Shown: in pieces, positions 28,767 through 38,528 of the stretch
Layout: each line of letters opens with the position of its first letter
Numbering within the stretch: position 1 is the stretch's first letter
Assembly: GCF_017308015.1 (NCBI RefSeq)
Contig: NZ_JAFKFW010000003.1
Coordinates: 207,006-271,005 of the forward strand
DNA: 64,000 nucleotides
Direction of reading: 5' to 3'
From: Allobosea sp.
Lineage (GTDB): Bacteria; Pseudomonadota; Alphaproteobacteria; Rhizobiales; Beijerinckiaceae
Translations under genes and position numbers: made by a program
The notes under the pieces: model-generated
Databases searched by the model: none
The model's input: the letters and a program-made list of their open reading frames with translations, nothing else
What the model was told of the DNA's origin: nothing

Positions 28767-29690
28767 TCAGAGACGGCTGACCCCGAGGAAGCCGCCGACC
28801 GTGCGCGAGAAGCCTTGGAAGGCGCGGCTGATATAGGAGCCGCGATCCTCGCGAGGCTCCAGGCCGCCGCTCTGCAGCAGGACATAGGCGTCCTTGTACC
28901 ACGGGCTGTCCGGGAAGTTGTGCCCGAGCACCGCCGCCGCCGTCTGCGCCTCGTTGGTGATGCCCATCGCCATATAAACCTCGGTCAGGCGCATCAGCGC
29001 CTCCTCGACATGGCGCGTGGTCTGGTACTTGATGATGACTTCGCGGAAGCGGTTCACCGCGCCGGTATAGTTGCGCTTCTCCAGATAGTAGCGCCCGACA
29101 TTCATCTCCTTGCCGGCGAGCTGGTCGCGCGCCACCAGAAGCTTCTCCTTGGCGTCGAGCACATATTCCGACTTCGGATAGGTGGCGATGAGCTGCTCCA
29201 GCGCCTGGATCGCCTGGGCGGTCCGCTCCTGATCGCGGGTCGCGTCCGGAATCTGGTTATAATAGGACATCGCCAGGATGTACTGGGCGTAGGCCGCATC
29301 GGGGCTCGCCGGGTTCTGGGCGATGAAGCGCTTGGAAGCGGTGATCGCCTCCTCCCATTTCGACGCCTGGAAATTGGTATAGGCCGTCATCAGCAGGCCC
29401 TTACGGGCATAGGGCGAGAACGGCGCGGTCTTGTCGATATCCTCGAATTTCTTCGAAGCGCCTTCGCTGTCGCCGTTCTGCAGGCGGGCCAGCCCCTCGT
29501 TGTACAGCTTGTCGGCCGGCGTCGGCGGCGTCAGGTCCGGCTTGTAGACCTCCGGCCTGTCGAAGGGATTGAGCGAAGACAGGGTATCACAGCCGCCGAG
29601 CAGCAAGGCGGCGCCCAGCGCAAGAGCGATGCCCCTGCGCGGCGAAAGACCGCGATGGATTGCCGGAAGGCTTTGCCGCGTCACGCTCAC
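28767..29690 (-). CDS. bamD: Outer membrane assembly lipoprotein BamD
   Basis: 307 residues. A lipoprotein signal ends in LLLGGC, with Cys34 as the lipidation site; five TPR-like helical pairs follow (ADKLYNEGLARLQNGDSEGA onward, split as ADKLYNEGL and ARLQNGDSEGA). It works with BamA to insert beta-barrel proteins in the outer membrane. GTG at 29690 chosen because AGAGGA lies 8 nt upstream; the open frame further upstream runs through a repeat. Between lpxC and recN as usual in this order. Confidence 0.94.
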   Translation of the reverse strand: MSVTRQSLPAIHRGLSPRRGIALALGAALLLGGCDTLSSLNPFDRPEVYKPDLTPPTPADKLYNEGLARLQNGDSEGASKKFEDIDKTAPFSPYARKGLLMTAYTNFQASKWEEAITASKRFIAQNPASPDAAYAQYILAMSYYNQIPDATRDQERTAQAIQALEQLIATYPKSEYVLDAKEKLLVARDQLAGKEMNVGRYYLEKRNYTGAVNRFREVIIKYQTTRHVEEALMRLTEVYMAMGITNEAQTAAAVLGHNFPDSPWYKDAYVLLQSGGLEPREDRGSYISRAFQGFSRTVGGFLGVSRL

Positions 29691-29720
29691 GTCGTCCGTC
29701 CTCTTTCGATCGTCCCTCAG

Positions 29721-29766
29721 GCATCGGACCCAAAAGTGGAAGCCACTTTTCGGGATAATCCGATGC
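29721..29766. repeat. Palindromic intergenic repeat, family B (copy 3)
   Basis: GCATCGG at the left end and CCGATGC at the right, with CAAAAGTGG / CCACTTTTC as inner pairing arms. The 280-bp gap between bamD and lpxC otherwise shows nothing gene-like. Confidence 0.75.
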
Positions 29767-29970
29767 TGAAACCAAGAACCGGATCGCCAGTTTGCGTCTG
29801 GTAGGACGCAGGCGATCCAGCTTCCGGGAAGCATGCCTTACCTCAGACGCTTCCGCCGCGCCACTGCCGAAAACCGGTTATGACGGGATTCCGCATCGCT
29901 GCGGCATCTGGGACAAAAACCCGGCGATTGGAAGGCGAGGCAGCATCTCGCCGGATTTGACTGGGGGAAC

Positions 29971-30918
29971 CTAGTGCAGATCCGGCGCGAAGGCAGCCGG
30001 AGCAGCCGCCGCCATCTGCACGGCGCGCGGCGCCGCGAAGACCGGCTGAGATTCGACGATCGCGAAATTCGCACGGTCGGCGAACAGCGCCTGGAGGATC
30101 TGGACGTTCATCCGGTGACCGCCGCAATAGGAGCGGAACTCGCCGATGATCGGATAGCCGGCAAGCGCGAGATCGCCGATCGCGTCGAGCACCTTGTGCC
30201 GCACGAACTCGTCGCCGTAGCGCAGCCCCTCGGGATTGATCACCTTGTCTTCGCCGACGGCGACGGTGTTCTCGAGCGAGGCGCCCTGGGCGAACCCCGC
30301 CTTCCAGAGCTGCTCGACATCGCGCATGAAGCCGAAGGTGCGGGCCTTCGAGATCTCGCTGGCATAGGCCTGCGCATCGAGGTCGAAGATCTTGCGCTGG
30401 CGGCCGATCACGACGCTGTCGAAATCGATCTCGACGTCGAGGCGGAAGCCGTGCTCGGCCGGGGCGAGCTCGGCGAAGGCGCGGCCCTGCTCGATGCGGA
30501 CCGGCTGGAGAACCTTGAGATAGCGGCGCGGCGCGGCGAGCGTCGCCATGCCGGTCGCCTCGATGGCGGCGACGAATTCGCGGGCGCTGCCGTCCATGAT
30601 CGGCATTTCCGGCCCGTCGATCTCGACCAGCACATTGTCGAGGCCGAGGCCGGCGCAGGCCGACATCAGATGCTCGATCGTCGAGACGGAAGCCGGGCCG
30701 CGGTCGCCGATCACGGTGCAGAGTTCGGTGGCGCTGACCTTGGTGTGCTTGGCGTGGATGAGCTGGGGCGGCATGCCCTCGATGCCCGTCCGCAGGAAGA
30801 CGACGCCGGAATTGGCGCTGGAGGGCTTGAGGCAGATGCTGGCGGGGGCGCCGGAATGAACGCCGATGCCGGTCAGGGTCACGGCTGCCCGCAAGGTCGT
30901 CTGCCGATCGAAGGTCAT
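29971..30918 (-). CDS. lpxC: UDP-3-O-acyl-N-acetylglucosamine deacetylase LpxC
   Basis: 315 residues. Zn-dependent committed step of lipid A synthesis. Zinc and catalytic motifs: STIEHLMSA (about 79-87), FVRHKVLDAIGDL, and GGHRMN. N-terminal TLTGIGVHSG is typical. ATG at 30918 chosen; a TTG four codons upstream is possible. About 295 bp separate it from ftsZ, with a terminator in between, so it has its own promoter. Confidence 0.96.
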   Translation of the reverse strand: MTFDRQTTLRAAVTLTGIGVHSGAPASICLKPSSANSGVVFLRTGIEGMPPQLIHAKHTKVSATELCTVIGDRGPASVSTIEHLMSACAGLGLDNVLVEIDGPEMPIMDGSAREFVAAIEATGMATLAAPRRYLKVLQPVRIEQGRAFAELAPAEHGFRLDVEIDFDSVVIGRQRKIFDLDAQAYASEISKARTFGFMRDVEQLWKAGFAQGASLENTVAVGEDKVINPEGLRYGDEFVRHKVLDAIGDLALAGYPIIGEFRSYCGGHRMNVQILQALFADRANFAIVESQPVFAAPRAVQMAAAAPAAFAPDLH

Positions 30919-31165
30919 TCGGTTATCCAATCCTGACCACCGGGTTCAGCCTGCTCTCCGCCGGAGCGAAGGTGGCACGGTCCGGCGATGTCTTTCCAAG
31001 GCCGGCACCGGAGCAGACCCGGCGCGCTGTCGTTCTGATGCGCCGCAAGATAAGCTTTTGGGGCCGCCTCTCAAAATCACGCTTTCTTTCGCTGTGTTAC
31101 AGCGCTTTCCAGGCGGATCGCGCCATATAAAGCGCTGAAAGATAAACATTTTCTAACAACGAAAA

Positions 31166-31192
31166 ACCCGCCGCGGAAGAACCGCGGCGGGT
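31166..31192 (-). terminator. Rho-independent terminator after ftsZ
   Basis: Perfect 11-bp stem (31166-31176 with 31182-31192; arm ACCCGCCGCGG), 5-nt loop. On the minus strand it ends GGGTTTTTC. It marks the end of the ddlB-ftsQAZ transcript and separates it from lpxC. Confidence 0.88.
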
Positions 31193-31224
31193 CTTGTTAC
31201 AGAGCCGTCGAAGGCTCGATCCCG

Positions 31225-32934
31225 TCAGTTCGCCTGGCGGCGCAGGAAGGCGGGGATTTCCAGATGGTCCTCCTCGCTGGAACGAGTCGGAGCGGCGCGG
31301 CCATGCGGGTCGAGCTGGCCCTGCGCCGGGCGCGAGGCCGGCTGCTGCTGCACGGGGCGGCGCATATACTCGGCATGCGCTGCGCTCGGCGCGGCCGCCT
31401 GCGGCATCGGGGCCTGCGGCATCTGGCGGACGGGTGCCGGGGCCGGAGCCATCTCGGCCTCCTCGTCCTTGCGACCGCCGAAGCCGACCGAGGCGAGGCG
31501 CTGCATCAGCGACATGCGCTTCTGCTCGACGGCGCTCGGGGGCTGCGGCGCAGCCTGGGCGCCGCGATGGGCGTTGAGCTGAGCCTGGCCGGGAGCCGGC
31601 AGATCCTCGACGCGCGGCATGCGGGTCGGGCGGACGACCGCGCGTTCCGGCATCGGCGGGATGAAGCTCTCGTCGAAATGCAGGCTCGGCTCGGCATGAT
31701 GGACGGGCTCGGGCGCCGGCGGAGCGGCCATCACCGGGCGCGGCTGCACCGGCTCGATGCGGATATCCTGCGCGACCTGGGCGACCGGAGCGGGCTCCGG
31801 CATCGGTGCGGGGACGACGCGGGCCGTCTCGATCACGGGCGCCGGCGGGGCGACCGGGCGGGCGGTGGCGACCGCGGCGTTGCTGCGCAGGCGGGCCTCG
31901 GCCTTCAGGCGCTCGGCGACCTGGGCGATGCGGGCCTCGGTGTCGTCGTTCTCGACCAGAGACGAGATCGGCTTGTCGATGCCGGTCGCGACGACCGAGA
32001 CGCGCACGGTGCCTTCCAGCGATTCGTCGAAGGTCGCGCCGACGATGATGTTGGCCTCGGAATCGACCTCCTCGCGGATGCGGGTGGCGGCCTCGTCGAC
32101 CTCATAGAGCTTCATGTCGCGCCCGCCGGTGATCGAGATCAGCAGGCCGCGCGCGCCCTTCATCGAGACGTCGTCGAGCAGCGGGTTGTTGATCGCGGCC
32201 TGGGCCGCGGTCAGCGCGCGCTTCTCGCCCTGCGCCTCGCCGGTTCCCATCATCGCCTTGCCCATGCCGCGCATCACGGCGCGCACGTCGGCGAAGTCGA
32301 GATTGATCAGGCCGGGCCGGACCATCAGGTCGGTGATGCAGGCGACGCCCGAATAGAGCACCTGGTCGGCCATGCCGAAGGCATCGGCGAAGCCGGTGGT
32401 CTCGTTGGCGACGCGGAACAGGTTCTGGTTCGGGATGACGATCAGGGTGTCGACCGCCTCGTTCAGCTCGCCGATTCCGGCCTCCGCCATGCGCATGCGG
32501 CGCTGGCCTTCGAACTGGAACGGCTTGGTCACGACGCCGACCGTCAGGATGCCCATGTCGCGGGCGCCCCGGGCGATCGCGGGCGCGGCGCCGGTGCCGG
32601 TGCCGCCGCCCATGCCGGCGGTGATGAACACCATGTGGGCGCCCGCCAGATGGTCACGGATCTCGTCGATGACCTCTTCGGCCGCCGCGCGGCCGACTTC
32701 CGGCTGCGAGCCGGCGCCGAGGCCCTCGGTGACCTGCAGGCCCATCTGCACGATGCGCGAGGCGCGCGACAGGGCGAGAGCCTGTGCGTCGGTGTTGGCG
32801 ACGACGAAATCGACGCCGTCGAGGCCGGCCTCGATCATGTTGTTGACCGCATTGCCGCCAGCGCCGCCGACGCCGAACACCGTGATCCGGGGCTTCAGTT
32901 CCCGGATGTCCGGGGCTTGCAGATTCATCGCCAT
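31225..32934 (-). CDS. ftsZ: Cell division GTPase FtsZ
   Basis: 569 residues, tubulin-like Z-ring protein. Signature GGGTGTG at 109-115 in the GTP-binding domain; T7 loop NLDFADV. The globular part ends near 330; then a linker of about 225 residues rich in Pro, Ala and Met, long even for alphaproteobacteria; and the C-terminal peptide [12 protein letters not shown] that binds FtsA. About 127 bp separate it from ftsA. AGAGG precedes the ATG. Confidence 0.97.
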   Translation of the reverse strand: MAMNLQAPDIRELKPRITVFGVGGAGGNAVNNMIEAGLDGVDFVVANTDAQALALSRASRIVQMGLQVTEGLGAGSQPEVGRAAAEEVIDEIRDHLAGAHMVFITAGMGGGTGTGAAPAIARGARDMGILTVGVVTKPFQFEGQRRMRMAEAGIGELNEAVDTLIVIPNQNLFRVANETTGFADAFGMADQVLYSGVACITDLMVRPGLINLDFADVRAVMRGMGKAMMGTGEAQGEKRALTAAQAAINNPLLDDVSMKGARGLLISITGGRDMKLYEVDEAATRIREEVDSEANIIVGATFDESLEGTVRVSVVATGIDKPISSLVENDDTEARIAQVAERLKAEARLRSNAAVATARPVAPPAPVIETARVVPAPMPEPAPVAQVAQDIRIEPVQPRPVMAAPPAPEPVHHAEPSLHFDESFIPPMPERAVVRPTRMPRVEDLPAPGQAQLNAHRGAQAAPQPPSAVEQKRMSLMQRLASVGFGGRKDEEAEMAPAPAPVRQMPQAPMPQAAAPSAAHAEYMRRPVQQQPASRPAQGQLDPHGRAAPTRSSEEDHLEIPAFLRRQAN

Positions 32935-33061
32935 GGTTGCCTCTTTTGATCCCTTGTCCGGCGCCTGGCGGGAGCCGTCCCGATTGCTACGTTTGACGCC
33001 GTGGCCCGCCCTTTCGAACGGACCCTACTCACTCAATTCTCGACCCTGGCTCGCGCCGGGG

Positions 33062-34393
33062 TCAGAAACTGTCCTTCAGCCACCGCCCGACACGCGAGAA
33101 ATAGCCGTCCGTCCCGGTCATCAGCGAGCGCCCGCTGATGGCGCGCGGCTCGAAATGCTCGACATGGGCGACCTGCGGATAGACCAGCAGGCCGACTGCC
33201 GCCGCGAAGGCCGGGCCCTTGCCGGCTTCCGGCAAACCCTTGATCCCGAGCGGGCGCCCGGTGCGGACCTGGCCGCCGAGGATGCGCCGCGCCACTTCCG
33301 GCAGGCCGGTGAGCTGGCAGGCGCCGCCGGTGAGGACGACGCGCCGCCCGGCCTGGGCCGAGAAGCCGGCATTGTTCAGCCGGTCGCGCACCAGTTCGAG
33401 GATCTCCTCGACGCGCGGCTTGATGATCCTGACCAGATGCGACTTGGCGAGATGGTTCGGCATGTCGCGCTCGTCGTCGTCGACCTGCGGCACCGCGATC
33501 ATGTCGCGCTCGTCGGAGGCGCTCGAAATGCAGGAGCCGTGCAGCGTCTTCAACCGCTCGGCCGCCGAGACGCGGGTCGAAAGGCCGCGCGCCACGTCCA
33601 TGGTGATGTGATTGCCGCCGACCGCGATCGCGTCGGCATGGACGAGATGCCCGCCCGAGAACACGCCGAGCGAGGTCGAGCCGCCGCCGAGATCGACGAG
33701 GACGACGCCCATCTCCGATTCGTCGTCGACGAGGACCGAGAGGCCGGAGGCGTAGGGGGTCGCGACCACCGCCTCGACTTCGAGATGGCAACGCTCGACC
33801 GCGAGCATGACGTTGCGTGCCGCCGCCGCCTCGCTGGCGACGACATGCATGTCGACCGAGAGCTTGCCGCCGATCAGCCCGCGCGGATCGAGCACGCCCG
33901 GCACGCCGTCCAGCGCATAGCCGGTCGGCAGGGCATGGAGCACGGCCTTGCCGGGGCGCAGGGCGTGGGTCGCGGCAGTCGCGAGCACGCGCTTCACATC
34001 GGCATCGCCGACCGAGCCGGAGCGCAGGTCGACGCTGGCGGCATAATGCTGCGAGCCGATGCGCCCGCCGGTCAGGTTGACGATGACCGACTGCACCTCG
34101 ACCTTGGCCATGCGCTCGGCCGCATCGACCGCAGCCCGGATGGCGCGCTCGGCGCTTTCGAGATCGACGATCGCGCCGCCCTTCAGGCCGAGCGAGCGCT
34201 GGTGGCCGATGCCGATGATGCGGGCGACATGGGTGCGCCCGCGCAGCCGCTCGTTGGTCTCGGCCGGGCTGAGCTCGGCGATCAGGCAGACGACCTTGCT
34301 GGTGCCGATGTCGAGAATCGACAAGGTCGCGCTCTTGCGCGACGACAGCGGACGCATCCGGGGAGTCAGGCCCTGGGAGGTGACGTGGTTCAC
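33062..34393 (-). CDS. ftsA: Cell division protein FtsA
   Basis: 443 residues, actin-fold membrane tether for FtsZ. Phosphate-binding ILDIGTSKVVCLI near the N-terminus, VLVDLGGGSTSLGVF in the second half and VVLTGGACQLTGL. The C-terminal amphipathic helix FSRVGRWLKDSF is the membrane-targeting sequence. GTG start overlaps the ftsQ stop (GTGA). Confidence 0.96.
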   Translation of the reverse strand: MNHVTSQGLTPRMRPLSSRKSATLSILDIGTSKVVCLIAELSPAETNERLRGRTHVARIIGIGHQRSLGLKGGAIVDLESAERAIRAAVDAAERMAKVEVQSVIVNLTGGRIGSQHYAASVDLRSGSVGDADVKRVLATAATHALRPGKAVLHALPTGYALDGVPGVLDPRGLIGGKLSVDMHVVASEAAAARNVMLAVERCHLEVEAVVATPYASGLSVLVDDESEMGVVLVDLGGGSTSLGVFSGGHLVHADAIAVGGNHITMDVARGLSTRVSAAERLKTLHGSCISSASDERDMIAVPQVDDDERDMPNHLAKSHLVRIIKPRVEEILELVRDRLNNAGFSAQAGRRVVLTGGACQLTGLPEVARRILGGQVRTGRPLGIKGLPEAGKGPAFAAAVGLLVYPQVAHVEHFEPRAISGRSLMTGTDGYFSRVGRWLKDSF

Positions 34394-35352
34394 GCCTCGC
34401 CTCCCTTCTTCTTGGCCTTGCTCTTGAGCTGGTCGGCGCGTGCCGCGGCCGCCTCCTCCGAAAGCCGCATGGTCACCCGGTCGGGCTGGCGCAGATCGAT
34501 GGCGAGCACGTCCTTCTCGAGGATGCGGTAATCGCTCTCCAGCGACACGAGGCGCTGCACCGCGGCCTCCGGCTTGGTTTCGGGCAAGCGCACATCCATG
34601 CCGTTGTCGAGTTTCAGGTTCCAGCGGCGCCCGGAAACGAGCGTCGCGGCGCGGATATGCTGGGCGAAGGGACCGGCCTTGCTGCGCAGAGCCAGATATT
34701 CGGCAGCACGATTATTGGCGTCCTTGCCGACGACCAGCGGCAGATAGGCGAAACGACCGTCATCCATCTTGTCGATCACCGTGCCGTCGGCCGCGATCAC
34801 GAAGAGCTCGCCCTTCACCTGCCAGAGCGCATAGGGCTCGCGCTCGGTGAGCGCGATCGAGACCTCGCCCGGATAGAGCTTGCGGACGGCGGCCTCGCGA
34901 ATCAGCGGCGTCGCCTCGAGCTGCTTGCGGGCCTCGTCGGCATCGAAGAACACCAGCGAGGTCTTCGAATCGATGCCGGCCGCGACCAGGACCTCCTGTT
35001 CGGACAGCCCCGCGAGGCCGGAGATGGTGATGCGGTCGATGCCGAAGCCGAGCGCCCGCGCGAACATGTGGCGCGGCTCACCGTAGTTGTCCTGCATGGT
35101 CTGCCAGTGGCCGCCGAGCACGAAACCGCTGCCGAGGCTGAGCGTGAGGAAGCCGAGCGCCAGCCAGGTGCCGAGGCCCTGCGGCAGGCGCTGTGCCAGC
35201 GGCACCGCGATGGCGCTGCGGCGCGAGCGGCGCATCCAGCGGCTCTGGCGCTGCTCGCCCACCAGCAACTGGGGGGCGGCATGTGCGACCGGGAGCCGGG
35301 AGAGTGGCCGGGCAGGCGCGAAACGGGGCATGGCAACGGTTTTCGCCGACAT
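34390..35352 (-). CDS. ftsQ: Cell division protein FtsQ
   Basis: 320 residues. Basic cytosolic N-terminus (about 55 residues), one membrane helix (62-80), then a periplasmic POTRA domain beginning ITISGLAGLSEQEVL and a beta domain. Bitopic divisome scaffold. ATG at 35352 lies five bases past the ddlB stop; a second in-frame ATG seven codons on has no ribosome site. Confidence 0.93.
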   Translation of the reverse strand: MSAKTVAMPRFAPARPLSRLPVAHAAPQLLVGEQRQSRWMRRSRRSAIAVPLAQRLPQGLGTWLALGFLTLSLGSGFVLGGHWQTMQDNYGEPRHMFARALGFGIDRITISGLAGLSEQEVLVAAGIDSKTSLVFFDADEARKQLEATPLIREAAVRKLYPGEVSIALTEREPYALWQVKGELFVIAADGTVIDKMDDGRFAYLPLVVGKDANNRAAEYLALRSKAGPFAQHIRAATLVSGRRWNLKLDNGMDVRLPETKPEAAVQRLVSLESDYRILEKDVLAIDLRQPDRVTMRLSEEAAAARADQLKSKAKKKGGEA

Positions 35353-35357
35353 CGCTT

Positions 35358-36272
35358 TCACCGATCGAGGGAGGCGTCCTCCACCATCCATTTGACGAGC
35401 TCACCGAAATCCAGGCCCGCATGGGCAGCCAACTCGGGCACCAGGCTGGTTTCGGTCATACCGGGCTGCGTATTGACCTCCAGCCAGACGAGCGTGTCGC
35501 TCTCGTCGTGGTAACGGAAGTCAGATCGGCTGACGCCCCGGCATCCGATTGCTTGATGCGCCGTTAACGCACACTCTTCGATCTGCTGGTAAATTTTCGG
35601 TAAAATTTGAGCCGGACAGATGTGGATCGAGCCGCCTTTCGCGTACTTCGCGTCGTAGTCGTAAAACTCGCCGGTTGCGGCTTGTATTTCGGTCACACCG
35701 AGGCTGCGGTCGCCCATCACGGCGCAGGTCAGTTCGCGTCCGGCGATGAAGGTTTCGGCCAGCAGCATCTCGCCGCAAGGCCAGTCCGGCCGGGCGATTT
35801 CCTGCGGCGGATGCTCCCTGTCCTTCTTCACGATCACGACGCCGACGGAGGAGCCCTCGTCGATCGGCTTCAGCACATAAGGCGGCGGCAGGACATGCTT
35901 CTTGGCGGCCGCGAATCGCGAGACGTTGACGCCGTGGGCGACCGGCACGCCAGCCGCCTTCACCACCGTCTTCGCCCGGTCCTTGCGGATTGCCAGCGCC
36001 GAGGCGAGCACGCCGGAATGGCTGTAGGGAATGCGCAGGATCTCCAGCACGCCCTGAATCGTGCCGTCCTCGCCGAAGCGGCCATGCAGGGCGTTGAAGG
36101 CGACATCGGGCTTCAGCTTCGCCAGCACCTCGGCGATGTCGCGTTGCACGTCGACGCGGGTGACGCGGTAGCCGACGCCCTCCAGCGCCCGCGCGCAGGC
36201 CGCGCCGCTGTTGAGGCTGACCTCACGCTCGACGGACCATCCGCCCATCAGCACTGCAACATGTCTGGTCAT
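35358..36272 (-). CDS. ddlB: D-alanine--D-alanine ligase
   Basis: 304 residues, ATP-grasp. Makes the D-Ala-D-Ala used by MurF. N-terminal [19 protein letters not shown], split as VAVLMGGWS and [13 protein letters not shown]-binding [14 protein letters not shown], and C-terminal [22 protein letters not shown] lies before the ATG. Leads the ddlB-ftsQ-ftsA-ftsZ unit; a TTAA-N7-TTAA site 44-58 nt upstream suggests CtrA control. Confidence 0.95.
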   Translation of the reverse strand: MTRHVAVLMGGWSVEREVSLNSGAACARALEGVGYRVTRVDVQRDIAEVLAKLKPDVAFNALHGRFGEDGTIQGVLEILRIPYSHSGVLASALAIRKDRAKTVVKAAGVPVAHGVNVSRFAAAKKHVLPPPYVLKPIDEGSSVGVVIVKKDREHPPQEIARPDWPCGEMLLAETFIAGRELTCAVMGDRSLGVTEIQAATGEFYDYDAKYAKGGSIHICPAQILPKIYQQIEECALTAHQAIGCRGVSRSDFRYHDESDTLVWLEVNTQPGMTETSLVPELAAHAGLDFGELVKWMVEDASLDR

Positions 36273-36315
36273 CGACGCTTCGCTCCTGCGATGCGTCCAA
36301 CCTCGTTAAACTTGG

Positions 36316-36334
36316 TTAACGGGGAGTTAACCAT
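36316..36334 (-). promoter_or_regulatory. Candidate CtrA-binding site upstream of ddlB-ftsQAZ
   Basis: TTAA at 36316-36319 and TTAA at 36327-36330 have exactly seven bases between them, the full CtrA site. The right half also extends to TTAACCAT (36327-36334), the other known form. A further TTAA is at 36306. CtrA controls ftsQA and ftsZ in Caulobacter, so the location is apt. Strand of action is not determinable by eye. Confidence 0.6.
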
Positions 36335-36392
36335 GACGGGCATGGCGTTCAGAGGGGGCGTCGGCGCCGCCTCTGAACCCGCGTGAACTCCG

Positions 36393-36902
36393 CTACGGCC
36401 GGGCCTCGCCGATCTTGGCGAGGAGGCGCCTGAGTTGCGCCCGCTCCTCTCCCGAGAGCGCACTGACCAGCCGCTCCTCGGTCGCGACATGGCTGACGAC
36501 GATTCGGTCCGCCAGCGCGAAGCCGGTCTCGGTCAGCACGATCCTCAGCGCCCGGCGATCGGAAGGGTCGGCCTGCCGCTCGATCAGCCCGCGCTTCTGC
36601 AACCTGTCGAGCCGGTTGGTCATCGCCGAGGTCGAGATCATCATGTCCTCGGCCAGTTCGGAGGGCGACAGCGCCCGCCCCCTGCCCTGCCGCCTGAGCG
36701 TCAGCAGCACGTCGAACCCGGCTAGATCAAGAGTGTCTCCGGCGAGGTTGGCGGAGACCCCGTCACGGACGCGATCGGCCGCACGCCAGAGATCGCCGCA
36801 GACGCCCATGACGCTCGTATCGAGATCGGGCCGCTCCCGCCGCCATTGCGCCAGGATGGAATCCATCGAGCCGCCCTGCACGTCCCGGCGCTCTTGACTC
36901 AT
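36393..36902 (-). CDS. MarR family transcriptional regulator
   Basis: 169 residues, winged helix: FDVLLTLRRQG, LSPSELAEDMMISTSAMTNRLDRL (split as LSPSELAEDMMIS and TSAMTNRLDRL), and the wing ADPSDRRALRIVLTETG. Divergent from a nitroreductase gene; a perfect 12-bp palindrome in the 111-bp gap is the likely operator. AGGCGGGG lies before the ATG. The gene is part of a cassette between murB and ddlB. Confidence 0.92.
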   Translation of the reverse strand: MSQERRDVQGGSMDSILAQWRRERPDLDTSVMGVCGDLWRAADRVRDGVSANLAGDTLDLAGFDVLLTLRRQGRGRALSPSELAEDMMISTSAMTNRLDRLQKRGLIERQADPSDRRALRIVLTETGFALADRIVVSHVATEERLVSALSGEERAQLRRLLAKIGEARP

Positions 36903-36937
36903 TTTAATGCCCCGCCTAATTACACGACATCAAATAA

Positions 36938-36949
36938 TTTGATATCAAA
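36938..36949. promoter_or_regulatory. Candidate MarR operator
   Basis: Perfect palindrome TTTGATATCAAA in an AT-rich gap between marR-like and nitroreductase genes; the neighbouring bases extend the symmetry partly. Size and place fit MarR dimers. Confidence 0.55.
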
Positions 36950-37013
36950 ATATCTGACTTCGAATCACAATATCACCCGCCCCCTTGAGGGCAAGCTGCG
37001 CGGACATCCTGTC

Positions 37014-37598
37014 ATGGAACAGAGGATCGCCAATTTCCCGATCGATCCGGTCTTTCTCGACCGCTGGTCGCCCCGCGCCTTCCAGCCCGAAGAGATCGAT
37101 CAGCACGCCCTGCTGACAATGCTCGAGGCCGCACGCTGGGCGCCTTCCGCCTTTAACGAGCAGCCCTGGCGGTTCCTCTACGCCCTGCGCGGCGACGCGC
37201 ACTGGCCGGAATTCCTGGCCTCGCTCGACGATTTCAACCGCGGCTGGGCGCAGAACGCGGCGGCGCTCGTCTTCGTGTTGTCGGATGCCGGCGCCGCTGC
37301 GGCCGATGCGCAGGCGCGATCTCCGGCGCTGCGCAGCTTCGACACGGGCGCGGCCTGGTCGCTGCTCGCCCTTCAAGCCACACGGCTCGGCTATCACGCC
37401 CACGCCATGGCGGGGCTCGAATACGATGTCGCGCGCCGCAACCTCGCCGTGCCCGGCCGCTTCCGCATCGAGATCGCCGTCGCGATCGGCCGCCGCGGCC
37501 CGCCCGACCTCCTGCCTCCGGGTCTCCGCGAGCGCGAACAGCCGAGTCTGCGCCGTCCCCTCGCGGAAACCGCCTTTGCCGGCCCTTTCCCCGCCTGA
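37014..37598 (+). CDS. Nitroreductase family protein
   Basis: 194 residues, FMN-binding fold. Family elements: RWSPRAFQPEEI, EAARWAPSAFNEQPWRF, and a middle FDTGAAWSLLALQATRLGYHAHAMAGLE, split as FDTGAAWSLLALQATRLG and YHAHAMAGLE. It reduces nitroaromatics or quinones with NAD(P)H. Likely repressed by the divergent MarR protein. Confidence 0.9.
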   Translation: MEQRIANFPIDPVFLDRWSPRAFQPEEIDQHALLTMLEAARWAPSAFNEQPWRFLYALRGDAHWPEFLASLDDFNRGWAQNAAALVFVLSDAGAAAADAQARSPALRSFDTGAAWSLLALQATRLGYHAHAMAGLEYDVARRNLAVPGRFRIEIAVAIGRRGPPDLLPPGLREREQPSLRRPLAETAFAGPFPA

Positions 37599-37634
37599 CA
37601 GCCCCGTGACCATCATCCCGCTTGGGAGCCCGCC

Positions 37635-38528
37635 ATGTCGCTAAGCCTCAACAGAGTCCTGCTGACGACGGTCCTCGTGCCCTGCATCTGGGGCACGACC
37701 TACATCATCTTCACCCAGACGCTGCCGGTCGATCATCCGCTGCTCGTCGGCGCGCTGCGGGCCCTGCCCGCCGGATTGCTGCTGATGGCGCTCGGCCCCG
37801 GCCTGCCGCCGCGCGACAAGCTGCTGCCGCTGGCGGCACTCGGCCTCGCCAATATCGGCATCTTCTTCGCCTTGCTCTTCGTCAGCGCGGCGCGCCTGCC
37901 CGGCGGACTTGCCGCCACCGTCGGCTCGACCCAGCCCCTGATCGTCGGCCTGCTCGCCTGGCCCCTGCTCCGCCGGCGTCCGGGGCGCGGGCAGATTCTG
38001 GCAGCGCTCGCCGGCCTCGTCGGCGTCGCCCTCCTGGTGCTCGATCCGCATGCCAAGCCCGATGCGCTCGGCATCGTCGCCGGCCTCCTGAGCGCCGCCT
38101 CGATGGCGACCGGCACCGTATTGATCGAGCGCTGGGGCAAGATGGGTTCGCCGCTCGCGATCGCGGCCTGGCAGCTCACGCTCGGCGGCCTGATCCTGTT
38201 GCCGGTCGCGCTGATCGTCGAAGGCCCGCCGCCGCTGCCGAGCGCCCTGAACGGGATCGGCCTGACCTATCTCGTGCTGGTCGGCACGGCCCTGAGCTAT
38301 TGGCTCTGGATCAGGGGCATCACCACGCTGGGCGCCGGCGTCGCCTTCCTCGGGCTGCTCAGCCCGACCATGGCGACGCTTCTGGGAGCGCTGCTGCTGG
38401 GCGAATGGCTGAGCCCGCTCCAGTTCCTGGGCATCGCGATCGTGCTCGGCTCGACGATCGTCGGGATGGTCCTCTCGCGCCGCCGCGCCTCGGCAGTGAC
38501 GGCTACGCCGCAACCCCGAGCCGCTTGA
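37635..38528 (+). CDS. EamA (DMT) family transporter
   Basis: 297 residues with ten helices in two EamA repeats ([13 protein letters not shown] at the N-terminus; later [12 protein letters not shown]). An exporter of small metabolites of unknown kind. 36 bp after the nitroreductase gene, so probably co-transcribed. Its 3' end overlaps the convergent murB by 26 bp. Confidence 0.9.
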   Translation: MSLSLNRVLLTTVLVPCIWGTTYIIFTQTLPVDHPLLVGALRALPAGLLLMALGPGLPPRDKLLPLAALGLANIGIFFALLFVSAARLPGGLAATVGSTQPLIVGLLAWPLLRRRPGRGQILAALAGLVGVALLVLDPHAKPDALGIVAGLLSAASMATGTVLIERWGKMGSPLAIAAWQLTLGGLILLPVALIVEGPPPLPSALNGIGLTYLVLVGTALSYWLWIRGITTLGAGVAFLGLLSPTMATLLGALLLGEWLSPLQFLGIAIVLGSTIVGMVLSRRRASAVTATPQPRAA

